64,000 bases of DNA from Methylopila capsulata (lineage in GTDB: Bacteria > Pseudomonadota > Alphaproteobacteria > Rhizobiales > Methylopilaceae), in contig NZ_JAFBCY010000003.1 of the NCBI RefSeq assembly GCF_016907975.1, positions 620,001 to 684,000 on the forward strand. The letters are read 5' to 3'. Within the stretch, counting starts at the first letter, position 1. Each line of letters starts with the position of its first letter. Positions 1 through 8,302 of this stretch are shown here, in pieces. Position numbers and translations under genes: made by a program. Below the pieces are notes generated by a model. That model made no database searches, had not been told where the DNA came from, and worked only from the letters and a program-made list of their open reading frames with translations.

Positions 1-722
1 TCACGGCCGAGCCGTTCTCGCAGTGGGTGATCGAAGACCGCTTTCCGACGGGGCGCCCGGCGTGGGAGACGGTGGGCGCGGAGATCGTCGCCGACGTCGA
101 GCCCTACGAGAACATGAAGCTGCGGCTGCTCAACGGCAGTCATTCGATCATGGCCTACCTCGGCTACCTCATGGGCTACGAGACCATCGCGGAGGCCGCA
201 TCCGACGAGACCCTCGCGGCCCTCGTCGGCGCCTACATGGACAACGAGGCGACGCCGACGATCGCCGTGCCCGCCGAGGCGGACGTCGAGGCCTACAAGC
301 GGGCGCTTTTCAAGCGCTGGCGCAATCCGGCGCTCCGGCACCGCACCTGGCAGGTCGCCATGGACGGCTCGCAGAAGCTGCCGCAGCGGCTTGTCGCCGT
401 GGCGCGCGAGCGCCTCGCGGCGGGCGCGCCGATCGACGCCTCCGCCCTCGGGCTCGCCGCCTGGATGCGCTACGCGACCGGCGTCGACGAGCGGGGCGCG
501 CCGATCGACGTGCAGGACCCGCTCGGGCCCCGGCTCCGCGCCATCGCCGACGCTGCGGGTCCGGTCGCGGAACGGCTCGCGCCCGCGATGATCGGCGTGC
601 GCGAGGTGTTCGGCGACGACCTGCCACGCGATCCACGCTTCGTCGAGGCCGTCACCCGCGCCTTGGCCCGGCTCTACGACCGCGGCGCCGCCGCGACCGT
701 CGCGGCTTACGGAGGCGCCTGA
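1..722 (+). CDS. Mannitol dehydrogenase / fructuronate reductase family protein, C-terminal part
   Basis: The 5' end lies outside the window; the first complete codon begins at base 3 and 239 residues are visible. The motif TAEPFSQWVIED near the visible start and the following N-x-H-S segment (NGSHSIMAYLGYL) are typical of the substrate-binding C-terminal domain of the polyol-specific long-chain dehydrogenases (mannitol dehydrogenase, UxuB fructuronate reductase, tagaturonate reductase). These enzymes are cytoplasmic, NAD(P)-dependent and interconvert keto-acids or ketoses with their alcohols. The neighbour uxuA at 4968 makes D-fructuronate/D-mannonate reduction the most likely job (UxuB role), but mannitol or arabinitol oxidation cannot be excluded. 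It is followed after 67 bases by the TRAP binding protein, probably in the same operon. Confidence 0.85.
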   Translation, partial: TAEPFSQWVIEDRFPTGRPAWETVGAEIVADVEPYENMKLRLLNGSHSIMAYLGYLMGYETIAEAASDETLAALVGAYMDNEATPTIAVPAEADVEAYKRALFKRWRNPALRHRTWQVAMDGSQKLPQRLVAVARERLAAGAPIDASALGLAAWMRYATGVDERGAPIDVQDPLGPRLRAIADAAGPVAERLAPAMIGVREVFGDDLPRDPRFVEAVTRALARLYDRGAAATVAAYGGA

Positions 723-789
723 CCTTCCAGCTTCGCTTCACGCGTCAACGAACGCGGCAGACCAAAAAAGAACACCTGAGGGAACGCCA

Positions 790-1764
790 ATGATGAAACG
801 CACGCTCGCCGCGCTCGGCGCGGCCTTCGCCATGCTATCGGCCGGGCCGGCCACGGCCCAGACCGCGCTGAAATGGGCGCATGTCTACGAGTCCACGGAG
901 CCGTTCCAGACCGAGTCGGTCTGGGCCGCGGAGGAAATCAAGAAGCGCACCAACGGGCGCTACACGATTACGGTCTATCCCGCTTCTCAGCTTGGCAAGG
1001 AAGCAGACATCAACCAGGGCCTCACGCTCGGCACTGTCGATATCATCATCTCCGGCTCGAGCTTTGCCGCCAAGGAGTACAAGCCGATCGGGGTGACCTA
1101 CTACCCCTACATCTTCCGCGATCCGGCCCATCTCATCGCCTACACGAAGAGCGACGTCTTCCGGAAGCTCGCCGCGGGCTACGAGGAAGCGACCGGCCAC
1201 CACATCCTGGCCGCCACCTACTACGGCACACGCCAGACGACGACCTCGAGCCGGGTGGTCAAGACCTGCGCGGACCTCAAAGGCCTGAAGATCCGCGTGC
1301 CGGACGCGCCGGCCTACCTCGCCATGCCGCGGGCCTGCGGCGCCAACACCGCGCCGATCGCCTTCGCCGAGGTCTACCTCGCGCTGCAGAACGGCACGGT
1401 CGAAGGGCAGGAGAACCCGCTGACCGCGATCGACGCCAAGAAGTTCTATGAGGTCCAGAAGAACGTCATCCTGACTGGCCACATCACCGATCACCTCAAC
1501 ATCATCATCTCCCAGAGCCGCTGGGCTTCGCTCTCGGACGAAGACAAGAAAATCTTCACCGAGGTGACGCAGCAGGCGGCGGAGCGGGCGACCAAGATCG
1601 TCGAGGAGCGCGAGGCCAAGCTGCTGACCGCCTTCAAGGAGCGCGGCCTCAACATCGTCGAAGTCGACAAGAAGGACTTCGAGAAGACGGTGCTCGAGAA
1701 GGCGCCGGTCGAGATGTACGGCTACCGGAAGGAAGACTACGACGCGATCCGCGCTGTGAAGTGA
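790..1764 (+). CDS. TRAP transporter substrate-binding protein (DctP/SiaP family)
   Basis: 324 residues, the usual DctP length. An N-terminal signal peptide ends near AGPATAQ (about residue 24), so the mature protein is periplasmic. The family hallmark LKGLKIRVPDAP (about residues 155-166) carries the arginine that contacts the ligand carboxylate, and AFAEVYLALQNGTVEGQENP is the standard second-lobe signature. It hands an organic acid to the membrane permeases encoded next. Flanking hexuronate and idonate genes suggest a sugar acid such as a hexuronate or aldonate as ligand; this is inference from context. Two adjacent ATG codons open the frame; GAGGGAACG lies just upstream. The 157 bases that follow hold a palindromic repeat, so expression relative to the permeases may be tuned there. 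Confidence 0.93.
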   Translation: MMKRTLAALGAAFAMLSAGPATAQTALKWAHVYESTEPFQTESVWAAEEIKKRTNGRYTITVYPASQLGKEADINQGLTLGTVDIIISGSSFAAKEYKPIGVTYYPYIFRDPAHLIAYTKSDVFRKLAAGYEEATGHHILAATYYGTRQTTTSSRVVKTCADLKGLKIRVPDAPAYLAMPRACGANTAPIAFAEVYLALQNGTVEGQENPLTAIDAKKFYEVQKNVILTGHITDHLNIIISQSRWASLSDEDKKIFTEVTQQAAERATKIVEEREAKLLTAFKERGLNIVEVDKKDFEKTVLEKAPVEMYGYRKEDYDAIRAVK

Positions 1765-1781
1765 GGGGCGTCCCCCCACCT

Positions 1782-1872
1782 CCGTCATGCCCGTCTTCGG
1801 GCATCCACGACTTTCTTGAGCGCCCGCTCGACGCCGAAGTCGTGGATACCCGCGAAGACGCGGGCATGACGG
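1782..1872. repeat. RIME-like palindromic intergenic repeat
   Basis: Two long arms, 1782-1811 and 1839-1872, are nearly perfect inverted copies: the left begins CCGTCATGCCCG and ends CATCCACGAC, the right begins GTCGTGGATACCC and ends GGGCATGACGG. Each arm also folds on itself (CCCG-tcttc-GGG). This layout matches the RIME/REP-type intergenic palindromes common in Rhizobiales. It sits between the TRAP binding-protein gene and the permease genes, where such hairpins can protect the upstream mRNA or reduce downstream expression. Confidence 0.85.
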
Positions 1873-1921
1873 ATTCATGCATCCGCCTACGCCGAGCCTT
1901 CTGCCCTCCCGGATCCCGCCC

Positions 1922-2503
1922 ATGTCAGCCGATCTCGCCCAGCCTCACACGCCCGTCACGGCGGAAGAGCTCGCCCACGCCTTCGAGGACCAGCCGGCCG
2001 TCGTCGATCTCTCGAAGTACGCCTTCGAGGACTGGCTGACGCTGGCCCTGTTCGTCGGCATGGCGGGCTGCGTCGTGCTGCAGTTCGTCACCCGCTACGT
2101 GCTGAACGACAGCCTCGCCTGGACGGAGGAGATCGCGATCAACGCGCTCGTCCTCGTGGTCTTCCTCGGCTCGGTGATGTGCGTGCGCATGTCCCGGCAC
2201 ATCCAGGTCGACGTGCTCTACCACTACGTCGGCGCGACGACCGGCCGGGTGCTGGCGACCGGCGTCGATCTCGTCCGGATCGGCTTCTTCGCCTACGGCA
2301 CGTACCTGATGTTCCGCTACGCCCGGCTCGTGGCGCGCGAGCGGATGACCACGATCGACCTGCCGCGCAGCGTCGTCTTCTACCTGATCCTCGCAGCCTT
2401 CGCGCTGATGCTGGCCCGCGCGATCCAGGTCGCGATCGCCAACTGGCGCCGCGGCTATTCCGTGCTCGAGCGCCCCGGCGCCTTCGACGGCTTCGGAGAC
2501 TGA
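1922..2503 (+). CDS. TRAP transporter small permease (DctQ family)
   Basis: 193 residues with four predicted membrane segments (roughly LALFVGMAGCVVLQF, INALVLVVFLGSVM, ATGVDLVRIGFFAYG, VVFYLILAAFALML), the DctQ pattern; the region RYVLNDSLAWTEEIA matches the conserved loop after the first helix. It forms the inner-membrane complex with the large permease encoded next, only four bases downstream. I chose the ATG at 1922 because an earlier in-frame ATG at 1877 would add proline-rich residues directly abutting the repeat. The N-terminal extension of about 35 residues before the first helix is somewhat long but common in this family. Confidence 0.9.
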   Translation: MSADLAQPHTPVTAEELAHAFEDQPAVVDLSKYAFEDWLTLALFVGMAGCVVLQFVTRYVLNDSLAWTEEIAINALVLVVFLGSVMCVRMSRHIQVDVLYHYVGATTGRVLATGVDLVRIGFFAYGTYLMFRYARLVARERMTTIDLPRSVVFYLILAAFALMLARAIQVAIANWRRGYSVLERPGAFDGFGD

Positions 2504-2507
2504 CCCG

Positions 2508-3914
2508 ATGCTCCTCCTCCTCGGCTGCTTTCTCGTGCTGATGATCGTCGGCGTCCCCGTCGCGATCGCCATGGCGGTCTCGTCGGTGCTCTACATCGTC
2601 GTCTTCGGCGCCGCGCCCGACATCATCGTCGCCCAGCGCATGATCGCTGGCGTCGAGAGCTTCCCGCTGCTCGCGGTGCCGTTCTTCATCCTCGCCGGCA
2701 ACCTGATGAACATCGCCGGCGTCACCGGACGCATCTACTCCTTCGCGGTCGCGCTCGTGGGCTGGATGAAGGGCGGACTGGCGCAGGTGAACATCATCGG
2801 TTCGGTGATCTTCTCCGGCATGTCCGGCACGGCGCTCGCCGACGCGGCCGGCATCGGTACCATCGAGATCAAGGCGATGAAGGACCACGGCTATCCGACC
2901 GAGGTCGCGGTCGGCGTCACCGCCGCCTCCGCCACGCTGGGGCCGATCTTCCCGCCGTCGCTGCCCTTCGTGATCTACGGCATGATGGCGAACGTCTCGA
3001 TCGGCGCGCTGTTCATGGCCGGCATCCTGCCGGGCATCGTCATGACGCTGCTGATGATGATCACCGTCGCGGTCTTCGCCTACAAATACGGCTGGGGCTC
3101 CGACACGCCGTTCGCGATCAGGAAGCTGTTTTCGGCGACGGTCGAGATCGTCGTGGTGTTTGCGTTCCCGTTCGCGATCTACCTGATGACGCTCGCCGGC
3201 GTGTCGCTCAACGTCGCCGTCCTGGTCGCGCTGGCGGCGCTGCTCGCGCTCGACTGGTGGTTCGACTTCGAGGCGGTGATGGCGCTGATGACGCCGGTCA
3301 TCCTGATCGGCGGCATGACGCTCGGCTGGTTCACGCCGACCGAAGCCGCGGTCGCGGCGGTGATCTGGTCGCTGTTCCTCGGCCTCGTGCGCTACCGCAC
3401 CATGACCTTCAGGACGCTGGCGAAGGCCGGCTTCGACACGATCGAGACCACGGCCTCGGTGCTGTTCATCGTGACCGCCGCTTCGGTGTTCGCGTGGCTG
3501 CTGACGGTGAGCCAGGCCGCGGCCCTGCTCTCGGAGGCGTTCCTGTCGATCACCGAGAACAAGTGGGTGTTCCTGATCCTGGTAAACCTGCTGGTGCTGT
3601 TCGTCGGCTGCTTCCTCGACACCATCGCGGCGATCACCATCCTTGTGCCGATCCTGCTGCCGATCGTGCTGAAGCTCGGGATCGATCCCGTGCATTTCGG
3701 CCTGATCATCACGCTCAACCTGATGATCGGCCTGCTGCACCCGCCGCTCGGCATGGTGCTGTTCGTGCTGTCGCGGGTGGCGAAACTCTCGGTCGAGCGC
3801 ACCACCATGGCGATCCTGCCGTGGCTGGTCCCGCTGTTCGCGGCCCTGCTCGCGATCACCTTCATCCCCGAGCTCAGCCTCTGGCTGCCTCGGCATATGG
3901 GACTGCTGAAATGA
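2508..3914 (+). CDS. TRAP transporter large permease (DctM family)
   Basis: 468 residues, hydrophobic throughout. Conserved DctM segments are visible: the FPLLAVPFFILAGNLMN region (about 50-66), GSVIFSGMSGTALADAAGIG (about 98-117), GPIFPPSLPFVIYG (about 147-160), GWFTPTEAA and the C-terminal CFLDTIAAITILVPILLP and HPPLG motifs. It is the sodium-driven solute channel of the TRAP system. The protein is about 40 residues longer than the usual 425-430; the extra hydrophobic stretch lies near residues 205-250 (FAIYLMTLAGVSLNVAV to LALDWWFDF). The stop overlaps the next start as ATGA, indicating translational coupling. Confidence 0.95.
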   Translation: MLLLLGCFLVLMIVGVPVAIAMAVSSVLYIVVFGAAPDIIVAQRMIAGVESFPLLAVPFFILAGNLMNIAGVTGRIYSFAVALVGWMKGGLAQVNIIGSVIFSGMSGTALADAAGIGTIEIKAMKDHGYPTEVAVGVTAASATLGPIFPPSLPFVIYGMMANVSIGALFMAGILPGIVMTLLMMITVAVFAYKYGWGSDTPFAIRKLFSATVEIVVVFAFPFAIYLMTLAGVSLNVAVLVALAALLALDWWFDFEAVMALMTPVILIGGMTLGWFTPTEAAVAAVIWSLFLGLVRYRTMTFRTLAKAGFDTIETTASVLFIVTAASVFAWLLTVSQAAALLSEAFLSITENKWVFLILVNLLVLFVGCFLDTIAAITILVPILLPIVLKLGIDPVHFGLIITLNLMIGLLHPPLGMVLFVLSRVAKLSVERTTMAILPWLVPLFAALLAITFIPELSLWLPRHMGLLK

Positions 3915-4963
3915 CCGCCGCCACAGCGCTCGCCGCCACCCTCTACGCCCCCGAAGACCTCCGCATGGTCGACCGGCCGCTGGATGACCTCGCGCCCGGG
4001 ATGGTCCGCATCCGCTTCGGCGCCGGCGGGATCTGCGGCTCCGACATGCACTACTTCCGCCACGCCCGGACCGGCGATTTCGTCGTGACCTCGCCGCTCG
4101 TGCTGGGCCATGAGGTCGCTGGCGAGATCGTGGAGATCGCAGGCGACGCGCCGGGGCTTGCGGTCGGGGACCACGTGGCGGTCAACCCGTCGCGCTGGTG
4201 CGGAACCTGCGTCCGTTGCCAGGAGGGCCGGCCGAACCTCTGCGAGAACATCTATTTCATGGGCTCGGCGTCCAAGACGCCGCACATGCAGGGCGGCTTC
4301 GCGAGCCTGTTCGACGCGACGCCGGCGCAATGCGTGAAGGTGCCTGTCGACTTACCCTTCGCGGCCGCAGCGCTCGCAGAACCGCTGGCCGTGTGCCTGC
4401 ACGCCGTCCGCCGCGCGGGCGATGTGGCGGGCCGCAACGTGGTGATCTTCGGGGCGGGACCGATCGGCCTGCTGACGCTGCTGGCGGCCAGGCGCGCCGG
4501 GGCAGCGGAGGTCGCCATGGTCGACATGGCCGCGGCCCCGCTCGCGTTCGCAACGAGGCTCGGCGCCGACCACGCCATCGATCTGTCGAAGGGCGACGCG
4601 GCGCTCGACCCGTTGGCGAGGGACAAGGCGTTCGACGTCGCGATCGAGGCCTCCGGCACGGCCGCAGGCCTCGCCTCCGCCATCAAGGCGGTGCGGCGCG
4701 GAGCGACGATCGTCCAACTCGGCAATCTGCCGGGAGGCAAGATCGAGATACCCGCCAACGCCATCATGGCGAAGGAGCTCGACCTCAAGGGCACGTTCCG
4801 CTTCGATGCGGAGTTCGCGGAGGCGGTCGACCTCATCGTCGCCGGCGACGTCGACGTCATGGCGCTGGTGACCGCCGAGCGCCCGCTCTCCGACGCTCCC
4901 CAGGCGTTCCGCCTCGCGCTTGACCGCTCGCAGAGCGTCAAGGTCGTGCTGACGGCGGGGTGA
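3911..4963 (+). CDS. Zinc-dependent alcohol dehydrogenase, L-idonate 5-dehydrogenase-like
   Basis: 350 residues of the medium-chain dehydrogenase family. Catalytic zinc ligands are in GICGSDMHYF and LVLGHEVAGE, and the structural zinc cysteines are in CGTCVRCQEGRPNLC. The NAD(P) Rossmann motif is GAGPIG. The segment NIYFMGSASKTPHMQGGF resembles L-idonate 5-dehydrogenases, which convert L-idonate to 5-ketogluconate. A sorbitol, threonine or other sugar-acid dehydrogenase is the main alternative. The start overlaps the TRAP permease stop (ATGA), and uxuA starts five bases after its stop, so it belongs to the same sugar-acid operon. An upstream extension of the open frame is only an overlap with the permease gene. 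Confidence 0.88.
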   Translation: MTAATALAATLYAPEDLRMVDRPLDDLAPGMVRIRFGAGGICGSDMHYFRHARTGDFVVTSPLVLGHEVAGEIVEIAGDAPGLAVGDHVAVNPSRWCGTCVRCQEGRPNLCENIYFMGSASKTPHMQGGFASLFDATPAQCVKVPVDLPFAAAALAEPLAVCLHAVRRAGDVAGRNVVIFGAGPIGLLTLLAARRAGAAEVAMVDMAAAPLAFATRLGADHAIDLSKGDAALDPLARDKAFDVAIEASGTAAGLASAIKAVRRGATIVQLGNLPGGKIEIPANAIMAKELDLKGTFRFDAEFAEAVDLIVAGDVDVMALVTAERPLSDAPQAFRLALDRSQSVKVVLTAG

Positions 4964-4967
4964 CGCG

Positions 4968-6146
4968 ATGCGGGAATCCTGGCGCTGGTTCGGACCGGAC
5001 GACCCGGTCAGTCTCGACGACATCCGGCAGGCTGGCGCGCGCGAGGTTGTCACCGCGCTCCATCAGGTCCCGATCGGCGAGGCCTGGACCGTGGCGGAGG
5101 TCGAAGAGCGCAAGCGGATCATCGAGAGCGGTCCGCGGTCGCGGCTGGACTGGACGGTGGTGGAGTCGATCCCGATCCCCGACGACGTCAAGCGAACCGG
5201 CGCCGCCGCGACGCGCTCGATCGCGGCGTGGATCGCGAGCCTGGAGGCGCTCGCTGCCTGCGGCATAAGGATCGTCTGCTACAATTTCATGCCCGTCGTC
5301 GACTGGTGCCGCACCGATCTCGAATGGGAGCTCGCGAACGGCGCCAAAGCGATGCGGTTCGACCTCGCGCGGTTCGCAGCCTTCGAGCTGCACATTCTCA
5401 AACGCCCGGGGGCTGAGCGCGACTTCGACACGGCGACGCGCGCGCGGGCGAACGCCGTGTTCGATGCCATGAGCGAGGACGACGTCGCGGAGCTGGTCGC
5501 CAACATTGCGAGCGCCCTGCCCGGCTCCACCACCGAGCCGCTGACGATCCCCGCCTTCCGGGACAAGCTCGCGGCCTACGGCCGCGTCGACGCCGCGGTT
5601 CTGCGCCGGCATCTGGTCGAGTTCCTGGAGGCGGTCACGCCGCGCGCCGAGGAGCTGGGCGTCACGCTGACGCTGCACCCCGACGACCCGCCGCGCCCGC
5701 TGTTCGGCTTGCCGAGGATCGCATCCTCAGGGGAGGATTACGCCGCGCTGTTCGACGCCGTCTCGTCGCCGGCGAACGGCATGTGCTTCTGCACGGGATC
5801 GCTGGGCGCGGGTCCCGCGAACGACCTTCCCGCCATCGCCCGGCGCTTCGGCCCGCGCATCGCCTTCGCCCACCTCCGCGCGACGCGGCGCGAGGCGGAC
5901 GGCTCGTTCTTCGAGGCCGACCATCTCGACGGCGACGTGGACATGGTCGCGGTGCTGAAAGCGCTGCTCGCCGAGGACCGTTCGCGCGCCCCGGACCGAA
6001 AGATCGTGTTCCGTTCCGATCACGGGCACCGGATGCTGGACGATCTCGGCCCGAGCAAGCGCACCAATCCGGGCTACACCGCGATCGGCCGCCTGCGGGG
6101 CCTCGCCGAGCTTCGCGGCGCCATCCGCGCGCTCGAGGCGGACTGA
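4968..6146 (+). CDS. uxuA: Mannonate dehydratase
   Basis: 392 residues, normal UxuA length. It dehydrates D-mannonate to 2-keto-3-deoxygluconate in the hexuronate pathway. Family motifs are plain: CYNFMPVVDWCRTDLEWEL near residue 105, the metal-binding LHPDDPP, CFCTGSLGA, FAHLRATRRE and FRSDHGHRM. The metal site uses the Cys and His residues of these motifs. With the partial fructuronate reductase-like gene upstream, this gives two consecutive steps of glucuronate breakdown (fructuronate to mannonate to KDG). It ends 12 bases before the convergent GntR gene. No KDG kinase, aldolase or uronate isomerase is in the window. Confidence 0.96.
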   Translation: MRESWRWFGPDDPVSLDDIRQAGAREVVTALHQVPIGEAWTVAEVEERKRIIESGPRSRLDWTVVESIPIPDDVKRTGAAATRSIAAWIASLEALAACGIRIVCYNFMPVVDWCRTDLEWELANGAKAMRFDLARFAAFELHILKRPGAERDFDTATRARANAVFDAMSEDDVAELVANIASALPGSTTEPLTIPAFRDKLAAYGRVDAAVLRRHLVEFLEAVTPRAEELGVTLTLHPDDPPRPLFGLPRIASSGEDYAALFDAVSSPANGMCFCTGSLGAGPANDLPAIARRFGPRIAFAHLRATRREADGSFFEADHLDGDVDMVAVLKALLAEDRSRAPDRKIVFRSDHGHRMLDDLGPSKRTNPGYTAIGRLRGLAELRGAIRALEAD

Positions 6147-6158
6147 CCCGTCAGCCGC

Positions 6159-6884
6159 TTAGGACGCGAGCGGCTCCTCCGCGGGGGCCGCGGACGCGCG
6201 CTCGGGCAGAGCGTCCTGCACGCGCACCCAGGTGCGGTCGATGTGGCGACCGATGACCTCCGCAAGCGCGTCGCCGTCGTGGGCTTCGAGCGCGACGATC
6301 ATCTCCTCGTGCTCGGCGACCGCCGCCGCCCACTTGTCCTCGCTGCCGTTGCCGACGAAGCGGATGCGCTTCATGCGCGCCTGAATCGACTCGTGCGCCC
6401 AGAGCAGCGTGGCGTTGCCGGAGATGCGGGCGAAGCCGGAGTGGATGTCCTGGTTGAGCTTGAAGTAGTTCAGCCGGCTCCGGACGGCGTAGAGCTGCAT
6501 CATCCGGTCGTGCACCGCGCGGAGGGAGGCGATGTCGGCGTCGCTCGCCCGAGCGCAGGCGAGGCGTCCGGCCTCCTGCTCGATGATCTTCAGCGCCTCG
6601 AGCATGTCGAACACGTCGTCGCGGGTGAACGCGCGCACCACTGCGCCGCGGCCGGGCACATTCTCGATCAGCCCCTCGGCCGCGAGCGTCTTCAGCGCCT
6701 CGCGCATGGGCGTCCGCGACACGCCGAGACGGCGGCCGACGTCGCCTTCGTTCACCCGATCCCCAGGCGCGAGCCGGCCGTCGATGATCATGTCGCGCAG
6801 CCGGGCGACGGTCTCGTCGTGCAGCGACCGCCGAAGGATCGGCGACTCCGCCGCGCGGTCGTCGAAGGAGGTCTCATCGGTCAA
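6159..6884 (-). CDS. GntR family transcriptional regulator, FCD subfamily
   Basis: 241 residues. The winged helix-turn-helix occupies about residues 15-85 (SLHDETVARLRDMI, then VGRRLGVSRTPMREALKTL) and is followed by an all-helical FCD effector domain (about 95-220) with the metal/carboxylate-site histidines in the AVAEHEEMI region. FCD regulators usually respond to organic acids. I chose a TTG start at 6884 because the strong GGAGGA site lies eight bases upstream and no ATG or GTG fits. It probably controls the flanking sugar-acid operons; two palindromes lie between this gene and the rightward PdxA-like gene. It resembles UxuR/ExuR-type regulators by context only. Confidence 0.88.
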   Translation of the reverse strand: MTDETSFDDRAAESPILRRSLHDETVARLRDMIIDGRLAPGDRVNEGDVGRRLGVSRTPMREALKTLAAEGLIENVPGRGAVVRAFTRDDVFDMLEALKIIEQEAGRLACARASDADIASLRAVHDRMMQLYAVRSRLNYFKLNQDIHSGFARISGNATLLWAHESIQARMKRIRFVGNGSEDKWAAAVAEHEEMIVALEAHDGDALAEVIGRHIDRTWVRVQDALPERASAAPAEEPLAS

Positions 6885-6977
6885 CGGTCTGGTCCTCCGC
6901 CTCGCCCGCCCGGCGCAAGAGTGACCGGCGGCGCGGCGCGTCGGCAGCATGGCCAAGCCCGTTCCGGAGGTCAATTC

Positions 6978-7008
6978 TGCATCATGCAACATGCTGTATG
7001 CAGCATAC
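6978..7008. promoter_or_regulatory. Paired palindromes, probable GntR operator
   Basis: Two perfect odd-length palindromes lie seven bases apart: TGCATCATGCA (6978-6988) and GTATGCAGCATAC (6996-7008). They lie in the divergent gap between the GntR start (6884) and the start at 7072. Short palindromes of the ATGCA / GTATGC type are typical of FCD-GntR operators. Binding here would control the PdxA-TTT operon and perhaps the regulator itself. Confidence 0.65.
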
Positions 7009-7071
7009 TTGATCTTGCCCGGAAGCGCGGCTACCGTTCCCGCAACAACGAAAAGGAACGAGGGAGCGACC

Positions 7072-8106
7072 GTGACCGCCGCCATGCAGACCTCACAGAA
7101 GCCGCTTATCGCGCTCGCCATGGGCGATCCCGCTGGAATCTCGCCGGAGTTGGCCGCCAAGGCGCTCGCCCTCCCCGAGGTGCGCGACGCCGCCGACTTC
7201 ATCGTGTTCGGCGATCTGCGCGTCCTGCAGCAAGGCGCCCGTGTCGCCGGCGTCGATCTCGATCTCGATCTCGCCGACGCGCCGCGCCCGCCTGAAGGCA
7301 AGCCGGTGTTCGTCGACCTCAAGAACCTCGACCCGGCGAGCGTCGCCCTGGGCAAGGTCTCGCTCGCAGGCGGCGAGTTCGCCTCGCAGAATTTCCGCGC
7401 CGCGCTCAAGCTCGGCCGCGAGGGCGTGGCGGACGCCGTCGCCTTCACCCCGTTCAACAAGCAGGCGATGCGGCTCGCGAACCCGGGCTACGACGACGAG
7501 ATCAAGTTCTCGGCGACCGAACTCGGCGTCGACGTGGTCGCGAGCGAGTTCAACGTCCTGCCCGAATTCTGGAACGCGCGCGTCACCAGCCACGTGCCGC
7601 TGTCGGGCGTCTCCGAGCGCATCACGAAAGAGGCGGTCCTGAAGGGCCTGATCCTCACCGACGCCTCGCTCAAGGCCTCCGGGATCGCCCGTCCGCGCAT
7701 CGCGGTCGCGGGCCTCAACCCGCATGCAGGCGACGGCGGCAACTTCGGCTCCGAGGAGATCGAGCAGATCGAGCCGGCGGTGCGCGAAGGCAAGGCGCGG
7801 GGCATCGCCTGCGAGGGCCCCTACCCCTCCGACACGGTGTTCGTCCGCGCGTTGGCCGGCCACTTCGACGCGGTCCTGACGATGTACCATGACCAGGGCC
7901 AGATCGCGATGAAGCTCATCGGCTTCGACAAGGGCGTGACGCTGCTCGGCGGCTTCCCTGTGCCGATCTGCACCCCGGCGCACGGCACGGCCTACGAGAT
8001 CGCGGGTCAGGGCGTCGCCAACATCGGCGCGACCCGCGAGGCGCTGCTGCTCGCCGCCCGCATGGGCGCGACGCGAAAGGCCGCGAAAGACCAGAAGGCG
8101 GCGTGA
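7072..8106 (+). CDS. PdxA family dehydrogenase (PdxA2-like)
   Basis: 344 residues. It belongs to the 4-hydroxythreonine-4-phosphate dehydrogenase family: ALAMGDPAGISPE at the start, and the three metal-ligand histidines in VTSHVPL, LNPHAGDGG and TMYHDQGQ. Family members oxidise and decarboxylate phosphorylated four-carbon acids (PdxA in vitamin B6 synthesis; PdxA2 in D-threonate/D-erythronate use) or, as TphB, a cis-dihydrodiol. Its place at the head of a TTT-transporter operon argues for catabolism, not pyridoxal synthesis. The GTG at 7072 follows AGGGAG by five bases; an ATG at 7084 is an alternative start. Confidence 0.9.
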   Translation: MTAAMQTSQKPLIALAMGDPAGISPELAAKALALPEVRDAADFIVFGDLRVLQQGARVAGVDLDLDLADAPRPPEGKPVFVDLKNLDPASVALGKVSLAGGEFASQNFRAALKLGREGVADAVAFTPFNKQAMRLANPGYDDEIKFSATELGVDVVASEFNVLPEFWNARVTSHVPLSGVSERITKEAVLKGLILTDASLKASGIARPRIAVAGLNPHAGDGGNFGSEEIEQIEPAVREGKARGIACEGPYPSDTVFVRALAGHFDAVLTMYHDQGQIAMKLIGFDKGVTLLGGFPVPICTPAHGTAYEIAGQGVANIGATREALLLAARMGATRKAAKDQKAA

Positions 8107-8114
8107 GGACGACC

Positions 8115-8228
8115 GTCGTCCCGGCCGAAGCGTCGCGTAGGACCGGGATCGCGCTCGGCGTGACGCGCTGCCGGGACATCCGCGGATGACGATCCCGGAT
8201 CGCCAGCTCCGCCGCCGGCCGGGATGAC
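8115..8228. repeat. RIME-like palindromic repeat, degenerate copy
   Basis: The outer arms GTCGTCCCGGCC (8115-8126) and GGCCGGGATGAC (8217-8228) are inverted copies with one mismatch; inner CCGGGA / TCCCGG units fold further. It fills most of the 196-base gap between the PdxA-like gene and tctB. It resembles the 1782-1872 element in placement and in its GTC-ATCCCGG-type ends. Confidence 0.65.
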
Positions 8229-8302
8229 TCTGTGAGACTAAGCGGAGAGCCGCCGCAAGACGCGGCCCCGCTCCTGAGGAAACGGCTCGAGGAGGGGCGT
8301 CC

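Noticed and set aside
2139-3896. Open frame of 585 codons opposite the TRAP permeases
   Set aside because: Same pattern: charged low-complexity antisense frame over a conserved gene.
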